Assembly (NCBI GenBank): GCA_023818865.1 | Contig: JAMWDF010000049.1 | Location: 3,022 to 14,362, forward strand | DNA length: 11,341 bases | Direction: 5' to 3' | From: Candidatus Omnitrophota bacterium | GTDB lineage: Bacteria > Ratteibacteria > UBA8468 > B48-G9 > DSTR01 | Shown here: positions 1-6,736 of the stretch, one piece after another | How positions within the stretch are numbered: the first letter of the stretch is position 1 | Layout: every line of letters begins with the position of its first letter | Program-made: the position numbers and the translations under genes | The notes under the pieces: model-generated | Seen by the model: only the letters and a program-made list of their open reading frames with translations | Told to the model about the DNA's origin: nothing | Databases searched by the model: none

Positions 1-878
1 GAAGCCTTTTGAAAACCCTAAGTTCTTCAGATAAAGTGAAATGTTTGATGATCTTAACAGCTATTAAACATGGCGGCTACCGGGTAGTGGGTCTTTTTGT
101 TAACAAGTCGCCGACTGCCTTTTCCCGGACCACCCACTTTACCTCAGAGGACGCCAGGCTGGTCGGCACCCTTTTGCTTCAGACCTTGATTGCGGTTGAG
201 AATGCCAGGTTGACTCTGGCTCTAAAAGACGCTCAACTGGAAACCATTTTTCGCCTGGCCGTAGCGGTAGAGTACCGGGATAGAGAAACCGGATTGCACA
301 TTCACCGGGTGAGCGACTATGCCGGCATCATTGCCGAAAAAATGGGTCTTTCTCCCGTAGAAATAGAAATAATCAAGAGTGCCATGCCTATGCACGATAT
401 TGGCAAAATTGCTATTCCGGACAACATCCTTTTGAAACCAGGCGAGCTCACTCCAGAAGAAAGGAAAGTGGTTCAGCAACATCCGGTCATTGGAGCGAGA
501 ATGCTGAAGGGTTCTTCTTCTCTAGTTCTCAAGGCTGCGGAAATCATTGCCCTTCATCACCAGGAAAGATATGATGGTTCTGGATATCCAGCTGGACTGG
601 CTGGCCAGGCGATTCCCCTTTACGGTCGGATTGCGGCCATTGTTGATATCTTTGATGCTCTTTCCTCTGCCAGGGTATATAAATCCGCGGTCAGCCTGGA
701 AGAAAGTTTTCGCCTCCTAAAAGAAGAATCAGGCCGGGCAGTTGACCCTGCTATGGTGAAAATTTTTCTCCAGGAGCGAGCCAGGATTGAGGAGGTCTAT
801 TGCCAGTATCTGGAGAAAGAACAGCGAGGCGCCAGCTTGTCTGATAAGGAATTTTGGCCTGGTGGCTCTAGCCAATAA
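1..878 (+). CDS. HD-GYP domain phosphodiesterase, N-terminally truncated by window edge (GAF remnant + HD-GYP)
   Basis: This is a probable cyclic-di-GMP phosphodiesterase or related HD-GYP signalling protein. The frame is open to the left edge. The first possible start inside the window is a TTG at 9, but it falls in the middle of a domain, so the true start almost certainly lies outside. Numbered from that TTG (289 aa), residues about 12-70 look like the end of a GAF sensory domain (GYRVVGLFVN, then a helix ending in VENARL). The HD-GYP domain follows at about 75-260. It has the early histidines in GLHIHR (95-100), the metal-binding HD pair in MHDIGK (128-133), H158, the HH pair at 183-184, GSGYP at 190-194 and D213 in VDIFDAL. 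All the hallmark residues are present, so the enzyme should be active. The ligand of the sensory part cannot be read from what remains. The gene converges on the minus-strand tRNA gene, with 27 nt between them. The alternative is a non-c-di-GMP HD-GYP hydrolase. Confidence 0.9.
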   Translation, partial: SLLKTLSSSDKVKCLMILTAIKHGGYRVVGLFVNKSPTAFSRTTHFTSEDARLVGTLLLQTLIAVENARLTLALKDAQLETIFRLAVAVEYRDRETGLHIHRVSDYAGIIAEKMGLSPVEIEIIKSAMPMHDIGKIAIPDNILLKPGELTPEERKVVQQHPVIGARMLKGSSSLVLKAAEIIALHHQERYDGSGYPAGLAGQAIPLYGRIAAIVDIFDALSSARVYKSAVSLEESFRLLKEESGRAVDPAMVKIFLQERARIEEVYCQYLEKEQRGASLSDKEFWPGGSSQ

Positions 879-905
879 AAATCTCTCCAAGACTATACCC
901 ATCAA

Positions 906-979
<74 letters not shown>

Positions 980-988
980 TTTTTTGAT

Positions 989-1018
989 ATTATAACGCTG
1001 GGACTAAATTTTTGCCAA
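989..1018 (-). promoter_or_regulatory. Sigma-70-type promoter of the tRNA-Arg gene
   Basis: On the minus strand a -35 box TTGGCA (1018-1013) and a perfect -10 box TATAAT (994-989) are separated by 18 nt. Initiation about 7 nt past the -10 box would start the transcript only a few bases before the mature tRNA 5' end at 979. The arrangement is typical of a strong stable-RNA promoter. Its -35 box overlaps the region where the plus-strand sulfatase gene begins. The boxes are seen directly; activity is inferred. Confidence 0.75.
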
Positions 1019-1029
1019 GACTTCCTGGG

Positions 1030-2361
1030 ATGAAACCGAACATTATTTTTGTTCTTAGCGATCAGCAGAGGTGGGATACCTTAAGCTGTTATGGAGGACC
1101 ATCTGGATTGAGTCCTCATCTTGATGGACTGGCCAGGGAAGGAACCATATTTGAATTCGCCTTTACCTGCCAGCCGGTTTGCGGTCCAGCCCGGGCCTGT
1201 CTTCAGACCGGGAAATATGCGACTGAAAGTGGCTGTTTTACCAATAACCGGCGGCTCCCCCCAGAGGAAGTCACCATCGCCCATCTATTAAGAGGTGCCG
1301 GGTATCAAGCTGGCTACCTTGGTAAGTGGCATCTGGCTTCCTGCGGTCCCCAGGGCGGTCCGGATGATTTCCAGACCAGGCCAGTCCCTCCAGATAGAAG
1401 AGGGGGCTACGATGATTTTTGGTTAGCAGCCGATGTGTTGGAGTTCACTTCCCATGCTTATGACGGGTATATGTTTGATGGCCAGATGAGAAGGCGAGAT
1501 TTTCCCTCAGGCAAATATCGGGTAGAAGTCCTCACTGATTGGGCGATTGAGTATCTAGAAAGCCAGCGCAAAAGACAGCCCTTTTTCCTTTTTCTCTCCT
1601 TCATTGAGCCGCACCATCAGAATGATCACGGACATTTTGAAGGCCCTGTTGGTTCAAGAGAAAGATTTGTCAGGTATCCGGTGCCAGATGACCTAAGAAA
1701 TTTGAAAGGAGACTGGGAAACAGAATATCCGGATTATCTGGGTTGTTGCTCGGCCTTGGACACCGCAGTCGGCCGGCTACGGCAGGCGCTGAAAACCCTG
1801 GGTTTACTTTCTTCCACTGTTTTCATTTACACCTCTGACCATGGCTGTCATTTTCGGACCAGGAACGCTGAGTATAAACGTTCCTGTCATGAAAGTTCTA
1901 TTCGCGTGCCACTAATTATTTGTGGTCCAGGGTTTCAGGCCGGCCAAAAAGTTAGCCGGCTGGTGAGCCTGATTGATCTTGCCCCCACCGTGCTTACTTG
2001 CGCTGGAGTGCCTGTTCCTGAAAGTATGCGGGGCCGGCCGTTACAAGAAGCCTGTAAAAAGGTAAATGATTGGCCCGACGAAATCTTCGTTCAGATTAGT
2101 GAATCTCAGGTAGGCCGGGCATTACGGACAGAAAGGTGGAAATACTCGGTAAGCGCCCTGGACAAAAATGGAGTAAGGGACCCTGGCAGTGAAGGCTATC
2201 AAGAAGAGTTTCTTTATGACCTGAAAGAGGACCCCCACGAACTCCAGAATCTGGTAGCTGAACCGGAGACATCTGAAATTCGGGCAAAACTGGCCAAGCG
2301 GTTGATTGAAAGAATGGTCAAGGCCGGGGAGAAAGCGCCCATAATTAAAGCTGCCAGGTAA
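1030..2361 (+). CDS. Sulfatase, S1/alkaline-phosphatase superfamily, Cys-type
   Basis: The product is a formylglycine-dependent sulfate ester hydrolase (443 aa) whose substrate cannot be told from the sequence. The ATG at 1030 is preferred because it begins the usual sulfatase N-terminus MKPNIIFVLSDQQRWD, with a metal-binding Asp at 11. A TTG at 1012 would add six residues; neither start has a strong ribosome site. The active-site motif is CGPARACLQTG from residue 51; Cys51 is the residue converted to formylglycine. It differs slightly from the standard signature, with Q where a hydrophobic residue is usual. Further expected elements are GKWH (Lys99, His101), TSDHG (Asp270, His271), the YKRSCHE segment near 283-288 and the C-terminal pattern LYDLKEDPHELQNL. 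No signal peptide is evident, so the enzyme is probably cytoplasmic. A Cys-type enzyme needs a radical-SAM (anSME) or FGE maturase, and neither is encoded here. No other sugar or sulfate gene lies nearby. Confidence 0.9.
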   Translation: MKPNIIFVLSDQQRWDTLSCYGGPSGLSPHLDGLAREGTIFEFAFTCQPVCGPARACLQTGKYATESGCFTNNRRLPPEEVTIAHLLRGAGYQAGYLGKWHLASCGPQGGPDDFQTRPVPPDRRGGYDDFWLAADVLEFTSHAYDGYMFDGQMRRRDFPSGKYRVEVLTDWAIEYLESQRKRQPFFLFLSFIEPHHQNDHGHFEGPVGSRERFVRYPVPDDLRNLKGDWETEYPDYLGCCSALDTAVGRLRQALKTLGLLSSTVFIYTSDHGCHFRTRNAEYKRSCHESSIRVPLIICGPGFQAGQKVSRLVSLIDLAPTVLTCAGVPVPESMRGRPLQEACKKVNDWPDEIFVQISESQVGRALRTERWKYSVSALDKNGVRDPGSEGYQEEFLYDLKEDPHELQNLVAEPETSEIRAKLAKRLIERMVKAGEKAPIIKAAR

Positions 2362-2376
2362 AAGGATGTTTTTCCC

Positions 2377-2736
2377 ATGAGGCTCAGTCTGAATCAGAAG
2401 GAACATCTTCTCCAATGGCTGGGTATCTTTTGGCCTGGAGAAATTCTGGTTGTCTACCGTCCAAGCCTGATCCGCCTTTTTCTTCGGATGGCGGCGATAG
2501 GTTTCTGGGCAGGGTGGTGGCTGCGCCTTCTCCGGTGTTATCCTGGAAAAACAGAGCCGGCCTGGGTGGACTTTTTTTCTGGGTTAATATCTTTCTCTCT
2601 GCAAATCTGTCATCTGGAATCCAGAAAGAAAGGGGCTCTCTTTTTACCTCTGGTTCTTCTGCCCCACGTTATTTACATTTTAAGTCAGCCTGAAATTGGC
2701 CAGGCTGGCTGGCGAAATTTAAAGATAAGAGTATAA
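2377..2736 (+). CDS. Hypothetical hydrophobic protein, possibly a gene remnant
   Basis: I do not recognise this 119-aa product. It starts with MRLSLNQKEHLL and has three hydrophobic stretches at about residues 34-53, 65-79 and 87-103, separated by basic segments, so it may sit in the membrane. AAAGGA lies about 11 nt before the ATG, a weak ribosome site. The ORF is in the same frame as the sulfatase and opens directly after its stop (2359-2361). The pattern (YRPS...R...GFWAGWWLRLLRCYPGK, then hydrophobic helices) loosely recalls the C-terminal membrane part of some family 2 glycosyltransferases, which would make it a fragment; this is only an impression. A second ORF of 92 aa (2415-2693) overlaps in another frame, so the coding frame is not certain. 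The last 44 bases overlap a dyad and a TATAAT box that probably serve the ATPase operon. Confidence 0.4.
   Translation: MRLSLNQKEHLLQWLGIFWPGEILVVYRPSLIRLFLRMAAIGFWAGWWLRLLRCYPGKTEPAWVDFFSGLISFSLQICHLESRKKGALFLPLVLLPHVIYILSQPEIGQAGWRNLKIRV
2693..2720. repeat. Imperfect inverted repeat at the -35 region of the ATPase promoter
   Basis: GCCAG (2699-2703) pairs with CTGGC (2709-2713) around a 5-nt centre. Outside a 1-by-2 mismatch, AAATT (2693-2697) pairs with AATTT (2716-2720). No T-run follows, so this does not look like an intrinsic terminator. Its position over the expected -35 area of the TATAAT box at 2732 would suit a protein-binding operator. It also lies within the end of the hypothetical ORF, and its function is unproven. 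Confidence 0.4.
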
Positions 2737-2737
2737 T
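2709..2737 (+). promoter_or_regulatory. Probable promoter of the V/A-ATPase operon
   Basis: A perfect -10 box TATAAT lies at 2732-2737. The -35 position 17 nt upstream reads CTGGCG (2709-2714), only three of six matches, so the promoter may need an activator or depend mainly on its -10 box. Transcription would start near 2744, giving a leader of about 58 nt before the GTG start of the first ATPase gene at 2802. No better promoter is visible between the sulfatase and the operon. Confidence 0.5.
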
Positions 2738-2740
2738 TTC

Positions 2741-2776
2741 TTCGGGGCCAACTTGTTGTTTGGCAAAATCCCCGAA
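2741..2776 (+). promoter_or_regulatory. Leader hairpin upstream of the ATPase operon
   Basis: TTCGGGG (2741-2747) pairs perfectly with CCCCGAA (2770-2776). Inside it, CCAA (2748-2751) pairs with TTGG (2760-2763) around an 8-nt loop, leaving CAAAAT as a one-sided bulge. A transcript starting a few bases upstream would carry this structure at its very 5' end, where it could protect the mRNA or regulate it. No T-run follows, so a terminator is unlikely. It does not match any riboswitch class I recognise. Confidence 0.45.
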
Positions 2777-2801
2777 ATAACCTGCTTTAAGGGATAGAAA
2801 A

Positions 2802-3122
2802 GTGCTTAAACAAACAGTAGAAAAAATTCTTCAGGCAGAAGAACTTGCCCGGCGAAAAATGGAACAAGCCAGAAAACAGGCGGAAGAAGAGATAAATCAA
2901 GCTAAACTTGAAGTCTCGGCTTTGGTAGAAAAAATACAGCGTGAAATAAAACTTGAAATTGACCGGGCCAAGGAGCAAGACAAGAAAGAATGGGTGGCAG
3001 AAAGAGAAAAGATTCTTCGCCAACTCCAGGCAGGCCTGGAGAGGCGTCGGCCTCAGCAGGAGAAGAAGCTGGATACTCTGGCTACCCGACTCTTTCAGAA
3101 ACTGATTGAACCGGAATGTTAA
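2802..3122 (+). CDS. atpH: V/A-type ATPase subunit H (G), peripheral stalk
   Basis: This 106-aa protein is almost entirely a charged coiled coil, rich in Glu, Lys, Gln and Arg (KILQAEELARRKMEQARKQA). That is the size and composition of subunit H/G, which pairs with subunit E to form the peripheral stalks holding the A3B3 head against subunit I. Sequence alone is a weak guide for such coiled coils; the assignment rests on its place at the head of the ATPase operon and on the presence of all the other subunits. The start is GTG with AAGGGA (2789-2794) upstream. The stop overlaps the next gene by 7 nt. In Enterococcus naming the equivalent is ntpF. Confidence 0.8.
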   Translation: MLKQTVEKILQAEELARRKMEQARKQAEEEINQAKLEVSALVEKIQREIKLEIDRAKEQDKKEWVAEREKILRQLQAGLERRRPQQEKKLDTLATRLFQKLIEPEC

Positions 3123-4162
3123 CCGTGAGGCAACTGGCTCGTTACGCTTTCGCCAATGCCCGGATGAGGGCTCTTCTTTCTCAGCTTTTGAGTCAGGATA
3201 TCTGGAAACAACTCTATCAGGCCGGCAATATCCAGGAAATGCTGGAGATACTTAAGCCAACAGCCTATGGTCCACTTTTGATGTCTTTATCTGAGGAGAA
3301 AGAAGACCTCCTTGTTCTGGAACGGAAGTTGAAGATTAGTGAAATTGAAGTCCACCGGAAATTAGTTGCTTCTATCTCCGGAAAAAGGGAGAACAAATTG
3401 TTGTTATTGCTACTCCAGCGCTATGAGGTAGAGGAATTGAAAAAAGCCCTCCGTCTCTGGCATGGTAAACCTTCAGTAAAAACTGACCGTTATCTCCTTG
3501 GGGAAAAAATAATTCTGCCGATTGACTTCAACCAGATAGTTGCTGCTGGCTCTCTGGAAGAAATTATTCAGCTTTTAGCGAAAACAGATTATGAGGAATC
3601 ACTGAAACGGGCAAGGGTCCGTTTTCAGCAAACAGACTCTCTTTTTTTCCTGGAGATTTGCCTGGACGTAGATTACTACCAGCGGCTGGTGACTGCTGCG
3701 GAGAAACTTTCTTCTTCGGATCAGGCTATTGCCAGGATGCTGATTGGGCTGGAGATTGACCGGGAGAATATCAACTGGCTAGTCAGACATCGGTTATACT
3801 ACCGCTCAGCCCGGGAAGAGTTTCTGGAATGGATAATTCCTGGAGGGGAGCACTTTCATCCAGAAAAAGCGAATCTTTCCCTGGGAATTGAGGATAGCCA
3901 GAAGACCCTGCCTGAGGTCACCAAGGGTCCATACCAGTCTTTGAGCCGGTTGTCTGGAGAAAACTTTTTCTTAATAGACCGTTTTCTCCATGAATTCCTT
4001 CTTCATCAGGCGAAGAAGGTTCTGGGAGGTTTTCCCTTCACTATTGGTCCTCTTTTAGGTTATCTTATTCTCAAGAGACAGGAAACAAGACTTCTTCTTT
4101 CCTGTTTTTATGGTCGGATGCTTAGTTTGAAGCAAGAAGCAACCGGAGAGATGTTTTACTGA
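3116..4162 (+). CDS. atpC: V/A-type ATPase subunit C (rotor adaptor, d/AC39 family)
   Basis: Subunit C is the funnel-shaped helical protein that seats the central axle (D/F) on the membrane rotor ring. The 348-aa length fits the family. The N-terminus (VRQLARYAFANARMRALLSQ) and repeated helical blocks such as NKLLLLLLQRYEVEELKKAL and ARMLIGLEIDRENINWLVRHR resemble the typical pattern, in which three similar helical units each carry a segment like E-D-x-x-N-L. Start choice: ATG at 3116 overlaps the previous gene by 7 nt. A GTG at 3125 is an alternative, but neither has a good ribosome site, so translation is probably coupled to the upstream gene. It lies before subunit I here, rather than between E and F as in the common archaeal order. 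Confidence 0.85.
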   Translation: MLTVRQLARYAFANARMRALLSQLLSQDIWKQLYQAGNIQEMLEILKPTAYGPLLMSLSEEKEDLLVLERKLKISEIEVHRKLVASISGKRENKLLLLLLQRYEVEELKKALRLWHGKPSVKTDRYLLGEKIILPIDFNQIVAAGSLEEIIQLLAKTDYEESLKRARVRFQQTDSLFFLEICLDVDYYQRLVTAAEKLSSSDQAIARMLIGLEIDRENINWLVRHRLYYRSAREEFLEWIIPGGEHFHPEKANLSLGIEDSQKTLPEVTKGPYQSLSRLSGENFFLIDRFLHEFLLHQAKKVLGGFPFTIGPLLGYLILKRQETRLLLSCFYGRMLSLKQEATGEMFY

Positions 4163-4181
4163 AAGTTATTCAGGAGCAAGG

Positions 4182-6086
4182 ATGTTTACTCCAGAGCCAA
4201 TGGACTTGGTCAGTCTGGTGGTGCTTAAAGAAAAGGTTGAAGCGGTTGTGGGCAAACTTCTTCAACTAGGTATCTTTCACCCGGTAGATTGGCGCCGGCT
4301 GAACCAAAAACTGGAAGGTCTTTCTCCAGGGCAGGTGGAACGAGAACTGGCTGAATGGCAAGCTCTGGAAGGGAGGATTAAGCAGATTCAGCATTTCCTA
4401 TGTTTGGCTCAGGTATCTCCAGAAGAAGGACCGGTACTTTCTCTCTCTGAGGTGAAAGAAAAATTGTCTCAGGTGGAGGCAGAGTTGGCCCCCTGTCAAG
4501 AGAGGTTGAGGGCATTGACTGAGGAGATAAAGACAAAAGAAGATATGCTTACCCATGTCACCAGAAGCCTCCCTCTGCCGATTACGCCTGAAAAAAGATA
4601 TTCCTTTCTGGAAGTCCATCTGGGGGCCCTCCCGGAAAAAAATCTTTCTCTTCTTAGAAGAAACCTATCTGGTATTCCCCATGTGTTTTTCCCGGTTGGT
4701 CAGGAAACCAGCCGCCCTGTTTTCTTATTAGTAGGGCTGAAAAGGGACCAATCTCTCTTTTCTTCTTTGCTTAGAGAGGTGGGCTGGGAAAAGGTGGACT
4801 ACCAGGCGGAAGAAATTGCTCTACCCAGAGCGGTAAAGGAGAAGCTGAAGGAGGAAGTAGATTCTCTGCGCAGAAAGCAGGAAGAGTTAAAAGAAGAAAT
4901 ACGCCAGTTGAGTTTAAAGTGGATTCGGGAACTCAACCGGCTCTGTTTTTCCGTGGCTTTAAAAAAAGGGCTATTGACTGCCAGAAAGTATATGCTGCTT
5001 ACCGAAAAAACCGGTTTGTTGATAGGATGGGTACCTTCCCGAGAGGCAAGTCGGGTTTCCCGGGAAGTGAAACTTCTTTCGCCGGTGTTTTCCCTGGAGA
5101 AAATAGCTGCGGAAAAAACTGGGGTAGCTCGGGAAGAGATTCCGGTGCGGTTGCGTCATCCATCTTTACTTAAACCTTTTGAGCTTCTGGTGAAATCTTA
5201 TGGATTGCCTTGTTACGGAACGGTGGACCCAACGGTTTTTTTGGCCATCGCTTTTCTCTTGATGTTTGGGATAATGTTCGGCGACGTGGGTCACGGCCTG
5301 CTGCTGGGGCTGGCCGGTTTGTTTCTCTGGCGAAATCGGCAGCCAACCTGGCAGCCGACTGGTGTCCTTCTTCTATATTGCGGGGTCAGTGCCACCATTT
5401 TTGGCTTCCTATTTGGCAGTGTATTTGGCCGGGAAAGTTTTCCGGCAATCTGGTCAAGACCATTGGGGAATATCACTGGTCTTTTCCAAGTAAGCCTGGC
5501 TTTTGGGGTGGGGCTGATCAGCCTAGGAATTGGTCTGAATGTGGTTAATGCCTTTAAATCCAGGGAATATTACCGGATGTTTTTTGACAAAGCGGGGTTA
5601 GTTAGTGGCCTCATTTACTGGACAGCCATAGTGATTTCAGTGAGATGGCTGGTTGCCAAGATACCGGTTTCACCGCTGGCTGCTTTTGTTCTGGGTAGCG
5701 GATTTTTTCTTCTATTTCTCGGTCCTTTTCTTTCTCTGGCCAGGCAGCCAAGGAAACACAGCTTTCTGGAAACCTTTATGGAAAGTGTGATCGGCTTGCT
5801 GGAAGTGGGCATGGGGTATCTGGCCAATACTGTCTCTTTCATCCGGGTGGCTGCTTTCGCTTTGGCCCATACCGGTCTTTTTCTGGCAGTTTTTGAGCTA
5901 ACCCGGGTGGTCGGGCCTGGTCATCGGATTCTTCCAGGGATCATTCTGGTCGGAGGAAATATCCTGATTGTCTTTCTGGAAGGTCTGGTGGTGACCATTC
6001 AAAGTTTGCGGTTGAACTATTACGAGTTTTTTTCCCGTTTTTTCGTTCCCAGCAATCAGGAATACCGTCCGTTAACCTGGACCTGA
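4182..6086 (+). CDS. atpI: V/A-type ATPase subunit I (membrane stator, a-subunit)
   Basis: Subunit I carries the two ion half-channels beside the K ring and anchors the peripheral stalks. The protein has 634 aa, close to the usual length of about 650. Residues 1-330 form the soluble arm, with coiled coils near 85-125 and 215-255. From about 345 there is a series of membrane helices. Diagnostic segments are KPFELLVKSYGLPCYGTVDP (331-350), FGIMFGDVGHG (362-372), the helix SFIRVAAFALAH with the essential-type Arg555, and SLRLNYYEFFSRFF with the second conserved Arg610. Both arginines correspond to the pair known to line the ion path in Thermus and yeast V-type enzymes. The ribosome site AGGAG (4172-4176) supports the ATG at 4182, 19 nt after subunit C. 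Confidence 0.95.
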   Translation: MFTPEPMDLVSLVVLKEKVEAVVGKLLQLGIFHPVDWRRLNQKLEGLSPGQVERELAEWQALEGRIKQIQHFLCLAQVSPEEGPVLSLSEVKEKLSQVEAELAPCQERLRALTEEIKTKEDMLTHVTRSLPLPITPEKRYSFLEVHLGALPEKNLSLLRRNLSGIPHVFFPVGQETSRPVFLLVGLKRDQSLFSSLLREVGWEKVDYQAEEIALPRAVKEKLKEEVDSLRRKQEELKEEIRQLSLKWIRELNRLCFSVALKKGLLTARKYMLLTEKTGLLIGWVPSREASRVSREVKLLSPVFSLEKIAAEKTGVAREEIPVRLRHPSLLKPFELLVKSYGLPCYGTVDPTVFLAIAFLLMFGIMFGDVGHGLLLGLAGLFLWRNRQPTWQPTGVLLLYCGVSATIFGFLFGSVFGRESFPAIWSRPLGNITGLFQVSLAFGVGLISLGIGLNVVNAFKSREYYRMFFDKAGLVSGLIYWTAIVISVRWLVAKIPVSPLAAFVLGSGFFLLFLGPFLSLARQPRKHSFLETFMESVIGLLEVGMGYLANTVSFIRVAAFALAHTGLFLAVFELTRVVGPGHRILPGIILVGGNILIVFLEGLVVTIQSLRLNYYEFFSRFFVPSNQEYRPLTWT

Positions 6087-6101
6087 GAGAAAGGAGAAAC
6101 A

Positions 6102-6419
6102 ATGACTTTAAAGGAAAAAAGAAAATTGGTTGTTAATCTGGTAGGCTGGCTGGTCTTAGGGTTGGTTCAGTCTGGCTGGTCCCAAGGGAGTAGTGAAACT
6201 GGAGTGGCTGGTTGGGCTTACCTTTCAGCGGCTCTGGCCACTGGAATAAGCGCTTTAGCTGCTGGCATCGCAGTGGCCTATGTGGGAGCCGCCGCCATCG
6301 GCGCGATGAGCGAGAAGCCGGAACTGGCTGGTCGAGCCTTAATTTATGTTGGCCTGGCTGAAGGGATAGCTATCTACGGGCTGATTATTTCCATCATGAT
6401 TTTAGGTAAGATACCATGA
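6102..6419 (+). CDS. atpK: V/A-type ATPase subunit K (proteolipid rotor ring, c-subunit)
   Basis: This 105-aa proteolipid forms the rotating ring that carries the ions. After a basic start, residues 9-27 are hydrophobic and end in GWSQGS, resembling a cleavable leader. Helix 1 is Gly/Ala-rich (about 38-66), a polar loop GAMSEKPELAGRA follows, and helix 2 (about 79-102) carries the ion-binding Glu87 in GLAEGIAIYGL. It is thus a single hairpin with one carboxylate, unlike the duplicated four-helix NtpK of Enterococcus. AAGGAG (6091-6096) precedes the ATG. The stop overlaps the next start as ATGA. Confidence 0.95.
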   Translation: MTLKEKRKLVVNLVGWLVLGLVQSGWSQGSSETGVAGWAYLSAALATGISALAAGIAVAYVGAAAIGAMSEKPELAGRALIYVGLAEGIAIYGLIISIMILGKIP

Positions 6420-6715
6420 GGTTTTTCTGTATTGCTGACCCAGATAGCAGCCTGGGTTTCAGGCTGGTCGGAGTAGAGACCAGAACAGCCAAGACCAGGG
6501 CGGAAGCTCTGGAAGCCTTGCGAGAAGCCCTGAGCCGACAGGTGGGAATTATTCTGGTAACTGAAACGGTTACAGAGTTAATCGGTCCGGAAGTAAAAAA
6601 TCTTCTTTACCAAGAGGATTTCCCGTTAGTTCTGGAGATCCCTTCCCGAGGAAAGAAAAAACAGCGGCCAACGGTGAACGAATTCTTGAAGGAAATGCTG
6701 GGTGTCAAAATGTAG
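6416..6715 (+). CDS. atpF: V/A-type ATPase subunit F (central axle)
   Basis: Subunit F binds subunit D in the central rotor shaft and can influence the switch between synthesis and hydrolysis in relatives. The 99-aa length and layout fit: an opening strand ending in ADPDSSLGFRLVGVETR, then an Ala/Glu-rich helix (RAEALEALREAL), then VGIILVTETVTELI and FPLVLEIPS before a short C-terminal helix. This is the small alternating alpha/beta fold of the family. It starts inside the stop of subunit K (ATGA) with little ribosome site of its own, so translation is coupled. It lies before E, whereas F usually follows E and C. The Enterococcus equivalent is ntpG. Confidence 0.9.
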   Translation: MRFFCIADPDSSLGFRLVGVETRTAKTRAEALEALREALSRQVGIILVTETVTELIGPEVKNLLYQEDFPLVLEIPSRGKKKQRPTVNEFLKEMLGVKM

Positions 6716-6736
6716 TTTGAAGATAGAAAGGCGAGG

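Noticed and set aside
2415..2693. 92-aa ORF in another frame inside the hypothetical membrane ORF
   Set aside because: No recognisable pattern and no clear ribosome site. The longer 2377 frame has clearer hydrophobic segments, though neither is certain.
2741..2776. Intrinsic terminator for the sulfatase transcript
   Set aside because: The stem is adequate but no T-run follows (ATAACC comes next), and it lies just after a TATAAT box, so a leader element fits better.
2787..3023. Minus-strand Phe-rich ORF opposite subunit H
   Set aside because: Its Phe-rich composition is the expected antisense image of Lys/Glu-rich coiled-coil codons.
4919..5548. Alternative-frame ORFs inside subunit I (84 and 112 aa), considered as signs of a frameshift
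   Set aside because: Subunit I is intact at normal length with all conserved segments in one frame, so no frameshift is needed.
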